DNA of 9,752 nucleotides, taken from contig JAUXDP010000111.1 of assembly GCA_030618325.1 (NCBI GenBank), positions 1-9,752 of the forward strand, in the 5' to 3' direction. The number at the start of each line of letters is the position of its first letter. Position 1 is the first letter of the stretch. Shown piece by piece: positions 1 to 7,493 of this stretch. Made by a program: the position numbers and the translations under genes. The notes under the pieces are model-generated. The model was not told where the DNA came from. It ran no database searches and worked only from the letters and a program-made list of their open reading frames with translations. The DNA comes from Methylococcaceae bacterium. GTDB taxonomy: Bacteria; Pseudomonadota; Gammaproteobacteria; Methylococcales; Methylomonadaceae.

Positions 1-239
1 CTGTCATTGTCGCGATTGTTGCCGGAATCTGGTTTCAGAATGCAGGCATAGGGTTCCTGCTGGGCTGCGCCATGGTCGTCAATTTAATTTGTGCAGCTCT
101 GGCAGGAGCCACTATCCCACTGATATTGCAAAAAATCGGTGTTGATCCTGCTTTAGCAGGGGGTGTCCTATTGACTACGGTTACCGATGTTGTGGGATTT
201 ATGACCTTTTTAGGGTTAGCTACCTTATTTTTATTATGA
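1..239 (+). CDS. mgtE: Magnesium transporter MgtE, C-terminal end (partial)
   Basis: This is the last 79 codons of a gene that begins before the window; codons start at base 3 and end at a TGA at 237-239. The translation is almost entirely hydrophobic, with two or three membrane segments separated by a short loop containing an IGVDPAL-type stretch. It ends in the sequence TTVTDVVGFMTFLGLA. The 'DPA..(G)..(T)TVTDVVGF' signature is characteristic of the last transmembrane helices of MgtE Mg2+ channels, where the conserved Asp lies in the ion pore. The N-terminal regulatory and CBS domains would lie upstream, outside the window. The protein would act in the inner membrane in Mg2+ uptake. It ends 43 bp before the convergent MBL-fold gene. 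I see no clear terminator hairpin between the two. Confidence 0.88.
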   Translation, partial: VIVAIVAGIWFQNAGIGFLLGCAMVVNLICAALAGATIPLILQKIGVDPALAGGVLLTTVTDVVGFMTFLGLATLFLL

Positions 240-282
240 AAATCTACACCCTACAAAATAAGGTTTTTAGAGTACTGTCTAG

Positions 283-1155
283 TTAAAGCTCGATTTCCAA
301 GCCCTCATAAGCCAAGAATTGTTCAAAATCAGTATCCTTTTTTAAGCTTTTAGCAATAGCATCAAGCTCCGCATCGCTACGCGTTGGCTCATGATGCGTA
401 AAATATAGCTTTTTAACCTTGGCTTTTTGCGCTAACTCCATCGAAGACTGATGTGTGCCATGCCCCCAACCTTGCCTACTGGCATATTCTTCCAGGGTAT
501 AGGATGAATCAATGACCAATGCATCAATGTGACTGATCGCCTGAACCAACTCATCCTGGCTCCTTTCTATCATTTGTTGATGATTGGCGAATTCGATACT
601 GTCGGGAGCAAAATTATTGAGTAGCGGCTCATAATCGCCGGTAAAAAATAATGACTTTCCATCGCAATCAATTCGATAGCCAAAATTAATAACAGGATGA
701 TGCATCAAGTGAGGGGTGATTATCGCCGACCCAATTTTGAAAGCTTGGTTTGCCTGAACGGTCACGTATTCAACATCGGCTTTCAGTTCTGATTCAATAA
801 TAGGAAAGTAACAATATTGGAGCTGCACATTCAGAGCACGTTCAATACCTTCACCTGTATTAGCATCCCGCCCTCCATATATTTTTATTAGATTACCTGG
901 AACGAATAATGGTGAAAAAAAGGGTAAGCCATGAATATGGTCCCAATGAGTATGAGAAATCAGAATATGGGCAGGACCAGGAAGTTTAGGAGGTAAATGA
1001 GTGGCTAACACACGGATTCCAGTACCTGCATCTAAAATAATCAGGTCGCCATCATCAGTGGTGACTTGAAGGCAAGTAGTGTTACCACCGTATTTACTTG
1101 TTTCTGGGCCAGGTGTCGGAATAGACCCCCTTACACCCCAGAATTTTAATTTCAT
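283..1155 (-). CDS. Metallo-beta-lactamase-fold metal-dependent hydrolase
   Basis: A 290-residue cytosolic hydrolase of the MBL superfamily. The N-terminus (KLKFWGVRGSIPTPG) and the following GGNTTC are typical of the branch that includes cyclic-phosphodiesterase, PhnP and RNase Z-like proteins. The metal-binding motif HTHWDH (H68, H70, D72, H73) is intact. Later ligands are probably H153 (in HLMHHP), D174 (in FTGDYEP) and one of H254/H255 (THHEP). A WGHGTH segment near residues 230-235 is usual in this subfamily. The start is the ATG complementary to 1153-1155; it is preceded on the minus strand by AAGGA about 7 bases upstream, a good ribosome site. No signal peptide is seen. The natural substrate cannot be deduced; a cyclic nucleotide or other phosphodiester is likely. 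It is convergent with mgtE and divergent from the SPL-like gene, so it is probably transcribed alone. Confidence 0.87.
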   Translation of the reverse strand: MKLKFWGVRGSIPTPGPETSKYGGNTTCLQVTTDDGDLIILDAGTGIRVLATHLPPKLPGPAHILISHTHWDHIHGLPFFSPLFVPGNLIKIYGGRDANTGEGIERALNVQLQYCYFPIIESELKADVEYVTVQANQAFKIGSAIITPHLMHHPVINFGYRIDCDGKSLFFTGDYEPLLNNFAPDSIEFANHQQMIERSQDELVQAISHIDALVIDSSYTLEEYASRQGWGHGTHQSSMELAQKAKVKKLYFTHHEPTRSDAELDAIAKSLKKDTDFEQFLAYEGLEIEL

Positions 1156-1364
1156 ATTTTTTCCTTATGCTCCTCGATGAATTTAGGAGGGAGCACCTTT
1201 ATTAAAACATACTTTTTATTAATCTACCCTTAGAATCTAATCTCATTCGTATATACTTCGCACCATTAGTAATACTATAATAATTCTACTTTTTATAGTG
1301 AATATTTCACTAAACTTCAGGAAAAACCCCTCTTAATTCTAGAAAAACAGCAATATCATACAAC
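1156..1364. promoter_or_regulatory. Divergent intergenic region with candidate promoter
   Basis: This AT-rich 209-bp region separates the minus-strand MBL gene from the plus-strand SPL-like gene and must carry promoters for both. A perfect TATAAT lies at 1276-1281 on the plus strand, a reasonable -10 box for the SPL-like gene. The -35 region about 17 bp upstream is poor (no TTGACA-like hexamer). No strong Shine-Dalgarno is seen before the ATG at 1365. The plus-strand transcript would carry a leader of roughly 75 nt. I see no gene in this stretch. Confidence 0.4.
1296..1312. promoter_or_regulatory. 17-bp palindrome, possible operator
   Basis: TAGTGAA-TAT-TTCACTA is an inverted repeat with perfect 7-bp arms around a 3-bp centre. 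It lies just downstream of the TATAAT at 1276-1281, roughly at +8 to +24 if that box is used. That is a typical place for a repressor site. It does not match the LexA consensus (CTG-N10-CAG). With AT-rich flanks, chance occurrence is possible. Confidence 0.3.
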
Positions 1365-2357
1365 ATGATAGAAACCATCTATATAGAGGAAAACATTCGG
1401 CAGCATCCACGGGTTATTGAAATATGCAATCGTTTCCCCCTAGCCAGAAAAATCAGTTGCTCTCGTTACGGCGAGGTATTCAACCCCAAAGCACAAAACT
1501 TTCGACTGCAAAAACAAAAACCTGCGTTAATTTTAGCAGAGAAATATAAAAACTTTATTTTACCTGCCCCCCCAGGCTATGGCATAGGTGCAGCCAAAAA
1601 CTATTATTTTTCTCACATGCTTAACTGCTTATACGATTGCCGCTATTGTTTTTTGCAAGGTATGTTTCATTCTGCAAACTATGTTTTATTTGTTAATTAT
1701 GAAAACTTTCAGGATGAAATCAGGCAAATTAGCCAGGACAGCCCCGATCAACCCATCCATTTCTTTTCCGGTTACGATTGTGACAGTATGGCTTTGGAAC
1801 CCGTTACTCGTTTCGCAGAAGAATTCTTGCCGATATTTGAAAACATAGATAATGCCTGGCTGGAATTACGAACTAAAAGCACTCAGATTCGTAGTTTGCT
1901 TAACACAACTCCTTTGCCAAGATGCGTGGTTGCATTCAGTTTTACCCCGGATGAAATTGCCAGAGCGATTGAACACAAAGCCCCCACTATTGAAAAACGC
2001 CTGGATGCCATGTGTAAATTACAGGAACAAGGTTGGCTGCTAGGCCTAAGATTTGATCCAGTTATATTTCAATCAGGCTGGCAACAGCAATATCAACAGT
2101 TATTTGATCAGGTGTTTTCTAGAATAAAGCTAGACCGTCTTCATTCTGTTAATTTGGGTGCGTTTCGTTTACCAGAACAATACTTTAAAAAAACTCACAA
2201 ACTCTATCCTGAAGAAAAGTTATTTGCTGGTCCCCTGGAAAAAACCAATGGCATGATTTCCTACCGTCCCCAGTTGGAACTGGAAATGCTTGATTTCTGT
2301 AAGCATGCCTTACTCAAATACATTCCAGAGAACAAGTTTTTTCCATGCACAATATAA
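1365..2357 (+). CDS. Spore photoproduct lyase-like radical SAM protein
   Basis: A 330-residue protein of the SPL family. The [4Fe-4S]/S-adenosylmethionine motif is C88-x3-C92-x2-C95 (CLYDCRYCFLQG), the CxxxCxxC arrangement shared by radical SAM enzymes and followed by aromatic residues as in spore photoproduct lyase. A segment FFSGYDCDS around 133-141 sits where Bacillus-type SPLs carry their H-atom-donating cysteine; here C139 or Y137 would be the candidate, by my own alignment from memory. Length is close to the roughly 340 residues of SPL. Family members reverse a thymine dimer in spores, but gammaproteobacteria do not sporulate, so the substrate is uncertain; DNA-lesion repair is the simplest guess. 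The start is the ATG at 1365, without an obvious Shine-Dalgarno. The 3' end overlaps the downstream dehydrogenase by 13 bp, indicating co-transcription and probable translational coupling. Confidence 0.85.
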   Translation: MIETIYIEENIRQHPRVIEICNRFPLARKISCSRYGEVFNPKAQNFRLQKQKPALILAEKYKNFILPAPPGYGIGAAKNYYFSHMLNCLYDCRYCFLQGMFHSANYVLFVNYENFQDEIRQISQDSPDQPIHFFSGYDCDSMALEPVTRFAEEFLPIFENIDNAWLELRTKSTQIRSLLNTTPLPRCVVAFSFTPDEIARAIEHKAPTIEKRLDAMCKLQEQGWLLGLRFDPVIFQSGWQQQYQQLFDQVFSRIKLDRLHSVNLGAFRLPEQYFKKTHKLYPEEKLFAGPLEKTNGMISYRPQLELEMLDFCKHALLKYIPENKFFPCTI

Positions 2358-3070
2358 CACGCACTGTTTTAGTTACCGGAGCTAGTTCCGGCATCGGCAA
2401 AGCCATTACGGAAAAGCTGTTACACCTTGGGCATCGAGTGATTGGTATTTCTCGAGATCTCAAGCGACTGAGTTATGAAGCCGGCCAATTTTCCGGAATA
2501 GAAATAGATTTAAGTAATTTGCAAAAATTGCCTGAAAAAATCAAAGCGCTGAAAAAACAATATCCTGAAATAGATGCAGTTATTTTTTCTGCGGGTATAG
2601 GTCAGTTTGGCTCACTGGAAGAATTCTCCTACTCTCAAATTGAATTGTTATTGACCACCAACTTTACTAGCCAGGCATTTTTAGCCAAGGGACTAATCTC
2701 GGGACTAAAGAAAAAGCCATACAGCGATTTAGTTTTCATCGGCTCTGAGGCCGCTTTAAAAGGCACCCAGAAAGGCACGATTTATTGTGCCAGTAAATTT
2801 GCCTTGCGTGGCTTTACCCAGGCATTAAGAGAAGAATGCGGCAAAAGTAACGTCAGAGTTTCTTTAATCAACCCCGGCATGGTTAAAACTGCTTTTTTTG
2901 ACCCGCTTTCTTTTGAACCTGGAGAAGCTTCAAACCAACATCTGCTTGCTGGAGATGTAGCTGATGCCGTTTGTTATATTTTAAATGCCCGCCCCGGTAT
3001 TGTTATTGATGAAATCAATCTTAACCCGGCAAATAGAGTGGTCAAAGCCAAAAATAAAACCGACCCATAG
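2345..3070 (+). CDS. Short-chain dehydrogenase/reductase (SDR)
   Basis: A 241-residue classical SDR with a Rossmann fold. The nucleotide-binding motif TGASSGIG is at 11-18. D55 in EIDL and the SAGIG segment at 82-86 replace the usual NNAG motif. The catalytic tetrad is complete: N106, S134, Y147 and K151 (YCASK). A PG motif follows (NPGMVKT, near 176-182), as expected. An Arg in the ISRD segment near residue 37, after the second beta-strand, suggests NADP(H) preference, though this is inference. The protein is cytosolic and its substrate is unknown. Its start lies inside the 3' end of the SPL-like gene (13-bp overlap), so the two form one transcription unit. A role for an oxidoreductase beside a putative DNA-repair radical SAM enzyme is not obvious from the sequence. 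Confidence 0.9.
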   Translation: MHNITRTVLVTGASSGIGKAITEKLLHLGHRVIGISRDLKRLSYEAGQFSGIEIDLSNLQKLPEKIKALKKQYPEIDAVIFSAGIGQFGSLEEFSYSQIELLLTTNFTSQAFLAKGLISGLKKKPYSDLVFIGSEAALKGTQKGTIYCASKFALRGFTQALREECGKSNVRVSLINPGMVKTAFFDPLSFEPGEASNQHLLAGDVADAVCYILNARPGIVIDEINLNPANRVVKAKNKTDP

Positions 3071-3133
3071 AGTAAGATCAATGGCATAATAAGTAGTTTT
3101 TTTAATCCTCACTTATGATCAACACCACGCCTC

Positions 3134-5149
3134 ATGTCAGATAGAAAAATTCTGGTTACCAGTGCCCTGCCTTATGCTAATGGACCTATTCACATAGGAC
3201 ATTTGGTTGAATATATACAAACCGACATCTGGGTCCGCTTCCAAAAACAACGGGGCAATCAATGCTACTTTGTCTGTGCGGATGATACCCATGGTACACC
3301 GATCATGCTTAAAGCTGATGCGGAAGGAATTACCCCGGAAGAGCTGATTGCCAAGGTTGAAATAGAACACCTAGCCGATTTTACCGATTTCGGCATCGTG
3401 TTTGACAATTATCACAGCACCCATTCAGAAGAGAATAAACACTTTTCCGCCTTGATTTATAACCGGTTGAAGGCAGCAGGCCATATTCACTCGGCTGAAA
3501 TCAGTCAGGCTTATGACCCTGTTAAAGAAATGTTTCTCCCGGATCGTTTTATCAAAGGCCAGTGCCCTAAATGTAAAGCGCCCGATCAATATGGCGACAG
3601 TTGTGAAGCATGTGGTTCAACGTATTCACCGAATGATTTATTGAACCCAGTGTCTGTCATCTCTGGCGAAAAACCGGTGGAAAAACAATCGCTGCATTAT
3701 TTTTTCAACCTGGCTGATTTCACCCAGATGCTGAAAGACTGGACGACTGCCGGACATTTGCAACCGGAAGTCATCAATAAGCTATCAGAATGGCTGGAAA
3801 GTGGTTTACAGAAATGGGACATTTCCCGCGATGCGCCTTATTTTGGGTTTGAAATCCCCGATGCGCCAGGTAAATACTTTTATGTCTGGCTGGACGCACC
3901 GATTGGGTATATGGCCAGCTTTAAAAACCTTTGTGACAAATCGGGCCTGGATTTTGATGAATTCTGGGCTAAAGACAGCGACACCGAGCTTTATCATTTT
4001 ATAGGCAAGGATATTATTTATTTTCACGCCCTGTTCTGGCCTGCAATGCTAAGCGGTGCAGACTTTAGAACACCGAGTGCAATTTTTGCCCACGGCTTTT
4101 TAACCGTGAACGGCGAAAAAATGTCCAAATCGCGGGGTACTTTCATCAAAGCACGCACCTATCTGGATCACTTGAACCCAGAGTATTTGCGCTATTATTT
4201 TGCGGCCAAACTCAGTGCCGGAGTTGATGATATCGATTTAAACTTCGAAGATTTTGCTCAGCGGGTAAATTCTGATCTCGTCGGTAAAGTAGTTAATATT
4301 GCCAGCCGTTGCAGTGGTTTTATCAAAAAACGATTTTCAGGCACCTTATCCGCCAACTGTTCTGAGCCGCAATTGTTTCAGGAATTTATTGCTGCGAACG
4401 CCCAAATCGCTGACTTTTATGAACGCCGCGAATTTGGAAAAGCCATGCGGGAAATTATGGCTTTGGCAGACAAAGCAAATCAATATATTGATGACAAAAA
4501 GCCCTGGATTATGGCCAAACAAGAAGGCTTGGAATCCGAGTTACATGATGTTTGTTCGATGGGCATAAATTTATTCCGCCTGTTAGTGGTTTATCTAAAA
4601 CCGGTCATACCTGTGTTGGCAAGCAATGCAGAAAGCTTTTTAAACATTGATGAGCAATCATGGCCAACCACGGTAACGCCGTTACTAAGCCACACCATTA
4701 ACAATTTCAAACCGCTAATGACCCGAGTGGAAACAGACAAAACCGATGCTGTCGTTGCAGCATCCAAAGAAAACCTGGAAAAAGAACCCGCTCCCCAATC
4801 GAGAAAGTTTGATGCTATTGCTGATACCATTGAATTTGAAGATTTTGCCAAACTGGATTTACGCATTGCCAAAATTATAAAAGCAGAACATGTCGAAGGT
4901 GCCGATAAATTATTACAGCTTACGGTCGATATCGGCGATGAAACTCGGAATATTTTTGCCGGCATCAAATCTGCGTATACCCCCGAAGATCTGGAGGGAA
5001 AATTGACGATTGTAGTAGCAAATTTAAAACCCAGAAAAATGCGTTTTGGTCTTTCTGAGGGTATGGTGTTAGCCGCAGGTCCAGGTGGCAAGGACTTGTG
5101 GATATTAAGTCCTGACGATGGGGCCCTAGCCGGCATGAGGGTTAAATAA
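3134..5149 (+). CDS. metG: Methionine--tRNA ligase
   Basis: A 671-residue cytosolic class I aminoacyl-tRNA synthetase that charges tRNA-Met and initiator tRNA. The ATP-binding motifs are intact: HIGH at 20-23 and KMSKS at 329-333. The zinc-knuckle insertion has four cysteines (C144, C147, C157, C160), each one residue before those I recall for the E. coli enzyme. The anticodon-binding helical domain contains the KPW motif; W458 corresponds to the E. coli tryptophan that reads the CAU anticodon. From about residue 567 to the end there is a Trbp111/EMAP-II-like OB-fold tRNA-binding and dimerisation domain (FAKLDLRIAKI ... NLKPRKMRFG), so this is the long, dimeric form. A linker of about 45 residues rich in Lys/Glu/Ala precedes it. 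The gene is 63 bp after the SDR gene and 6 bp before the hotdog-like gene, and it heads a compact operon. Confidence 0.98.
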   Translation: MSDRKILVTSALPYANGPIHIGHLVEYIQTDIWVRFQKQRGNQCYFVCADDTHGTPIMLKADAEGITPEELIAKVEIEHLADFTDFGIVFDNYHSTHSEENKHFSALIYNRLKAAGHIHSAEISQAYDPVKEMFLPDRFIKGQCPKCKAPDQYGDSCEACGSTYSPNDLLNPVSVISGEKPVEKQSLHYFFNLADFTQMLKDWTTAGHLQPEVINKLSEWLESGLQKWDISRDAPYFGFEIPDAPGKYFYVWLDAPIGYMASFKNLCDKSGLDFDEFWAKDSDTELYHFIGKDIIYFHALFWPAMLSGADFRTPSAIFAHGFLTVNGEKMSKSRGTFIKARTYLDHLNPEYLRYYFAAKLSAGVDDIDLNFEDFAQRVNSDLVGKVVNIASRCSGFIKKRFSGTLSANCSEPQLFQEFIAANAQIADFYERREFGKAMREIMALADKANQYIDDKKPWIMAKQEGLESELHDVCSMGINLFRLLVVYLKPVIPVLASNAESFLNIDEQSWPTTVTPLLSHTINNFKPLMTRVETDKTDAVVAASKENLEKEPAPQSRKFDAIADTIEFEDFAKLDLRIAKIIKAEHVEGADKLLQLTVDIGDETRNIFAGIKSAYTPEDLEGKLTIVVANLKPRKMRFGLSEGMVLAAGPGGKDLWILSPDDGALAGMRVK

Positions 5150-5155
5150 GACCTG

Positions 5156-6088
5156 ATGGTTGAGACAGACTTTGTTTTTAATCAAATTCACATAGAGGCC
5201 GCGCGCAATGCCTCAGATGATTTTAATTTGTTTCACGACAAACGAAAATGGCTACAGATCACTCACAACCCTTTCAAAGGGCCCATTGTTTTAGGTTTTC
5301 AACTCAATGCTCTGATTGAATATCAAATTCGCCTATACCGCGAGGCACATCACGAAAATAAAATTATTGAAGAAAACAACCTCCGTTATAGCAACTATCA
5401 GATTACCTTTCTAAATGCGGTAAGGCCAGAACACACCGTTAATCTGCAAATCAAAAAAACCCTGATCAAAACCATTCCCAATTTAACATTGGCTAATCGC
5501 ATCGCTATTAAATCGAATGGTAAAACAGTATTGCTTGGATTTAAAAAAGAAACCCAGGAACCGTTATTTTTAGCGGATATGGACTTTTCCAATTTACCGG
5601 ATTTACATGAATTAGCAGATCGAAGCATGATCCCTGAAACCCCTTATTTTTTGAAAAAAAAATATTTGAATAATGGTAATGCCAAAAATTTCCTTTCGGG
5701 TTCTCTGGCAGAGCAATCTGATTATTTCGATGAAATTGATGGCCTAGAAAATTATCCAGAAAGCTTCCCGTGTAGCCTTACTTCGGGCGCATTGCTGGAA
5801 AAAGCACAAATGGAAAACCACGATTTCAAACGCAATCCCATGGTTTATACTTCCCATGAACTTTCCATAGACCGAGAATGCCTGCGTGTCCTAAAAGACC
5901 ACGATGAATTAGATATTCTGGTCAACCAACACCCTGATTCAGAAAATCTCACCTTAAACAAAACAGGAATTAAACTAAGAGTTTATGACTGCTTTGGTTT
6001 GGTAAAAGGGAAAAAAATATTATTCAGGGCAAAAATGCGCCTTGCTTCGCTGGAAGAAATTTTGAGTAACCTTGATCGTAAACGGTGA
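5156..6088 (+). CDS. Hotdog-fold/MaoC-like protein of unknown substrate
   Basis: A 310-residue cytosolic protein. The N-terminal segment around residues 18-50 resembles MaoC/(R)-hydratase hotdog domains: SDDFNLFHD carries an Asp (D22) five residues before a His (H27), the spacing of the hydratase catalytic Asp/His pair. It is followed by FKGPIVLGFQL, like the GPIVHG strand. The rest of the first half (to about residue 140) looks like the remaining beta-strands. The second half (about 205-310) could be a second hotdog without the catalytic pair, but I see no clear signature. Acyl-CoA or acyl-ACP enoyl hydration is the family activity; the true substrate is unknown. The start is the ATG at 5156, 6 bp after metG, with no clear Shine-Dalgarno (AGGG is too distant). 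The stop overlaps the GTG start of the RnfB-like gene (GTGA), so it is part of the metG operon. Confidence 0.7.
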   Translation: MVETDFVFNQIHIEAARNASDDFNLFHDKRKWLQITHNPFKGPIVLGFQLNALIEYQIRLYREAHHENKIIEENNLRYSNYQITFLNAVRPEHTVNLQIKKTLIKTIPNLTLANRIAIKSNGKTVLLGFKKETQEPLFLADMDFSNLPDLHELADRSMIPETPYFLKKKYLNNGNAKNFLSGSLAEQSDYFDEIDGLENYPESFPCSLTSGALLEKAQMENHDFKRNPMVYTSHELSIDRECLRVLKDHDELDILVNQHPDSENLTLNKTGIKLRVYDCFGLVKGKKILFRAKMRLASLEEILSNLDRKR

Positions 6089-6633
6089 AAACTTTAGTCG
6101 ATAGAATTGATGCGCTCTTGCCACAAACCCAATGTCGAAAATGTACTTTTACCGCATGTCGACCTTATGCCGAAGCTATTGCTTCCGGTGACGCCAACAT
6201 CAATCAATGTCCTCCAGGGGGACAAAAAGGCATTGATGCTTTAGCAACATTACTTGATGTAAAGTCAATACCGTTAAATCCAGAATACGGCGAGGAAAAA
6301 CCAGCCCGTGTTGCTTTAATTATTGAAGAAGATTGCATAGGCTGCGTTAAATGTATTCAGGCCTGCCCCATAGACGCTATTATTGGTGCGGCAAAACAAA
6401 TGCATACCATCATAGCAACCGAATGCACCGGTTGTGAGCTCTGCATTGAACCATGCCCAGTCGATTGCATCACTTTACAGCCAACATCAAATGACAATGG
6501 ATACCAGACTGAGAAAGCTAAAATGCGCTATGAAGCAAAAGTGCAACGGCAAGCGCAAGAAATAAAACAAAAAGCAGAGCGAGACAAGCGCAGAAAGGCA
6601 GCGTTGGCAAAATTAATAGCTGCAAAAAAATAA
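6085..6633 (+). CDS. rnfB: RnfB-like iron-sulfur protein (orphan, soluble form)
   Basis: A 182-residue ferredoxin-type protein of the RnfB/RsxB family. The 4Fe-4S domain LLPQTQCRKC...C...C has cysteines C17, C20, C25 and C42. Two classical CxxCxxCxxxCP clusters follow, around residues 85-97 (CIGCVKCIQACP) and 114-127 (CTGCELCIEPCP). The tail of about 45 residues is highly charged and Lys/Arg/Glu/Ala-rich, likely helical. True RnfB subunits begin with a hydrophobic membrane anchor; this protein starts directly with the 4Fe-4S domain, so it should be soluble. No rnfA, C, D, G or E is in the window. The start is GTG at 6085, embedded in the previous stop codon (GTGA), implying translational coupling; no Shine-Dalgarno is evident. 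nth follows after 14 bp, as nth follows the rsx operon in E. coli. The electron partner is unknown. Confidence 0.88.
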   Translation: MKTLVDRIDALLPQTQCRKCTFTACRPYAEAIASGDANINQCPPGGQKGIDALATLLDVKSIPLNPEYGEEKPARVALIIEEDCIGCVKCIQACPIDAIIGAAKQMHTIIATECTGCELCIEPCPVDCITLQPTSNDNGYQTEKAKMRYEAKVQRQAQEIKQKAERDKRRKAALAKLIAAKK

Positions 6634-6647
6634 GCCTGTTATCAAGA

Positions 6648-7283
6648 ATGAATAAAGAAAAACGCCATGCTATTTTTGCCCGCCTGGCCGAAGCCATCCC
6701 TGAGCCAACCACCGAACTCAATTACGTAACGCCCTTTGAATTACTTATTGCGGTAGTGTTATCTGCCCAAGCTACCGATAAAGGCGTCAACAAAGCAACG
6801 GCAAAGTTGTTTCCTGTTGCCAATACACCTAAAGCCATTTGGGACATGGGTGAAGAGAACCTAAAGGAATATATTAAAACCATTGGCCTGTATAACACCA
6901 AAGGTAGAAATATTATCAAACTCTGTCGTCAATTATTGGACTTACATAATGCCCAAGTTCCCGAAACCCGTGAGGAATTAGAAGCTTTACCCGGAGTCGG
7001 TAGAAAAACCGCTAATGTAATTTTGAATACAGCATTTGGCCAGGATACCATCGCCGTAGACACTCATATTTTCAGGGTTTCCAACCGAACACGGCTGGCC
7101 CCCGGAAAAAATGTTGTGGAAGTAGAGCAGAAACTTGAAAAATGGGTACCTAAAGAATACAAGCAAGATGCCCATCATTTGCTCATACTACATGGCAGGT
7201 ATACTTGCATTGCTCGTAAACCAAGGTGTCACAGCTGTGTCATTGAAGATTTATGCGAATATAAATCCAAGATTGTCGAGTAG
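6648..7283 (+). CDS. nth: Endonuclease III (DNA glycosylase/AP lyase)
   Basis: A 211-residue base-excision-repair enzyme that removes oxidised pyrimidines and cleaves the resulting abasic site. The helix-hairpin-helix LPGVGRKTA is at 114-122. The catalytic lysine K120 and aspartate D138 (in VDTHIFR) are at the same numbers as in E. coli Nth. The C-terminal [4Fe-4S] cluster ligands C187-x6-C194-x2-C197-x5-C203 are all present with the same spacing. Length and register are therefore complete and normal. The start is ATG at 6648, 14 bp after the RnfB-like gene, with only a weak AAG-type ribosome site, so the gene probably depends on read-through and coupling from the metG operon. It is the last gene of that operon; I see no convincing intrinsic terminator after it. 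Confidence 0.98.
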   Translation: MNKEKRHAIFARLAEAIPEPTTELNYVTPFELLIAVVLSAQATDKGVNKATAKLFPVANTPKAIWDMGEENLKEYIKTIGLYNTKGRNIIKLCRQLLDLHNAQVPETREELEALPGVGRKTANVILNTAFGQDTIAVDTHIFRVSNRTRLAPGKNVVEVEQKLEKWVPKEYKQDAHHLLILHGRYTCIARKPRCHSCVIEDLCEYKSKIVE

Positions 7284-7493
7284 TACGCCAATACACTCGA
7301 TAAAGAATTTGCAAATAGTTGCACTGAGGCTTAAAACTCTGTAAAAGGAACTTTCCAATCAGAATAAGGTCAGATTTTTGGGGTTTTGATTGAGACAAAA
7401 AGATTCAACTCGCCAAATTAAATAGTTTCTATTCAATCTGGTGCAACAAAGATAATAACATATTGTACATAACAAAAAATTTTGGGAGATATC
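7284..7493 (+). promoter_or_regulatory. Intergenic region upstream of hvfA
   Basis: This 210-bp AT-rich gap between nth and the precursor gene contains no gene I can support. It holds the sigma-E/ECF-like promoter listed separately at 7347-7374, a secondary sigma-70-like -10 candidate (GATAAT at 7451-7456, with a poor -35), and the strong ribosome site GGGAG at 7484-7488. If the ECF promoter is used, the hvfA leader is about 115 nt. Confidence 0.5.
7347..7374 (+). promoter_or_regulatory. Candidate sigma-E/ECF promoter for hvfABC
   Basis: GGAACTT at 7347-7353 is followed after a 16-nt spacer by TCAGA at 7370-7374, preceded by GG. This fits the sigma-E pattern of GGAACTT and a TC-(A/T)-(G/A)-A -10 element separated by 15-16 nt. 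ECF sigma factors are known to control related bufferin operons in other bacteria (for example SigF in Caulobacter). Which sigma factor would use this site is not known. The predicted transcription start is near 7380. Confidence 0.5.

Noticed and set aside
3076..3120. Weak inverted repeats (GATCA/TGATC and ATAAGT/ACTTAT) with a T-run before metG, considered as a terminator
   Set aside because: Arms are only 5-6 bp, AT-rich and partly overlapping, and the T-run lies inside the loop, so no stable terminator is supported.
4591..5136. 181-codon open frame on the minus strand inside metG
   Set aside because: It lies opposite the conserved anticodon-binding and tRNA-binding domains of metG, has no recognisable motif and no ribosome site; it is a shadow of metG codon use.
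7284..7346. Possible intrinsic terminator after nth (GCAA-ATAG-TTGC near 7311-7322)
   Set aside because: A 4-bp stem without a T-run is not enough.
7482..7493. Upstream TTG start giving four extra residues on the precursor
   Set aside because: The GGGAG ribosome site at 7484-7488 lies inside this extension and is ideally placed for the ATG at 7494; that ATG also gives a normal signal peptide.
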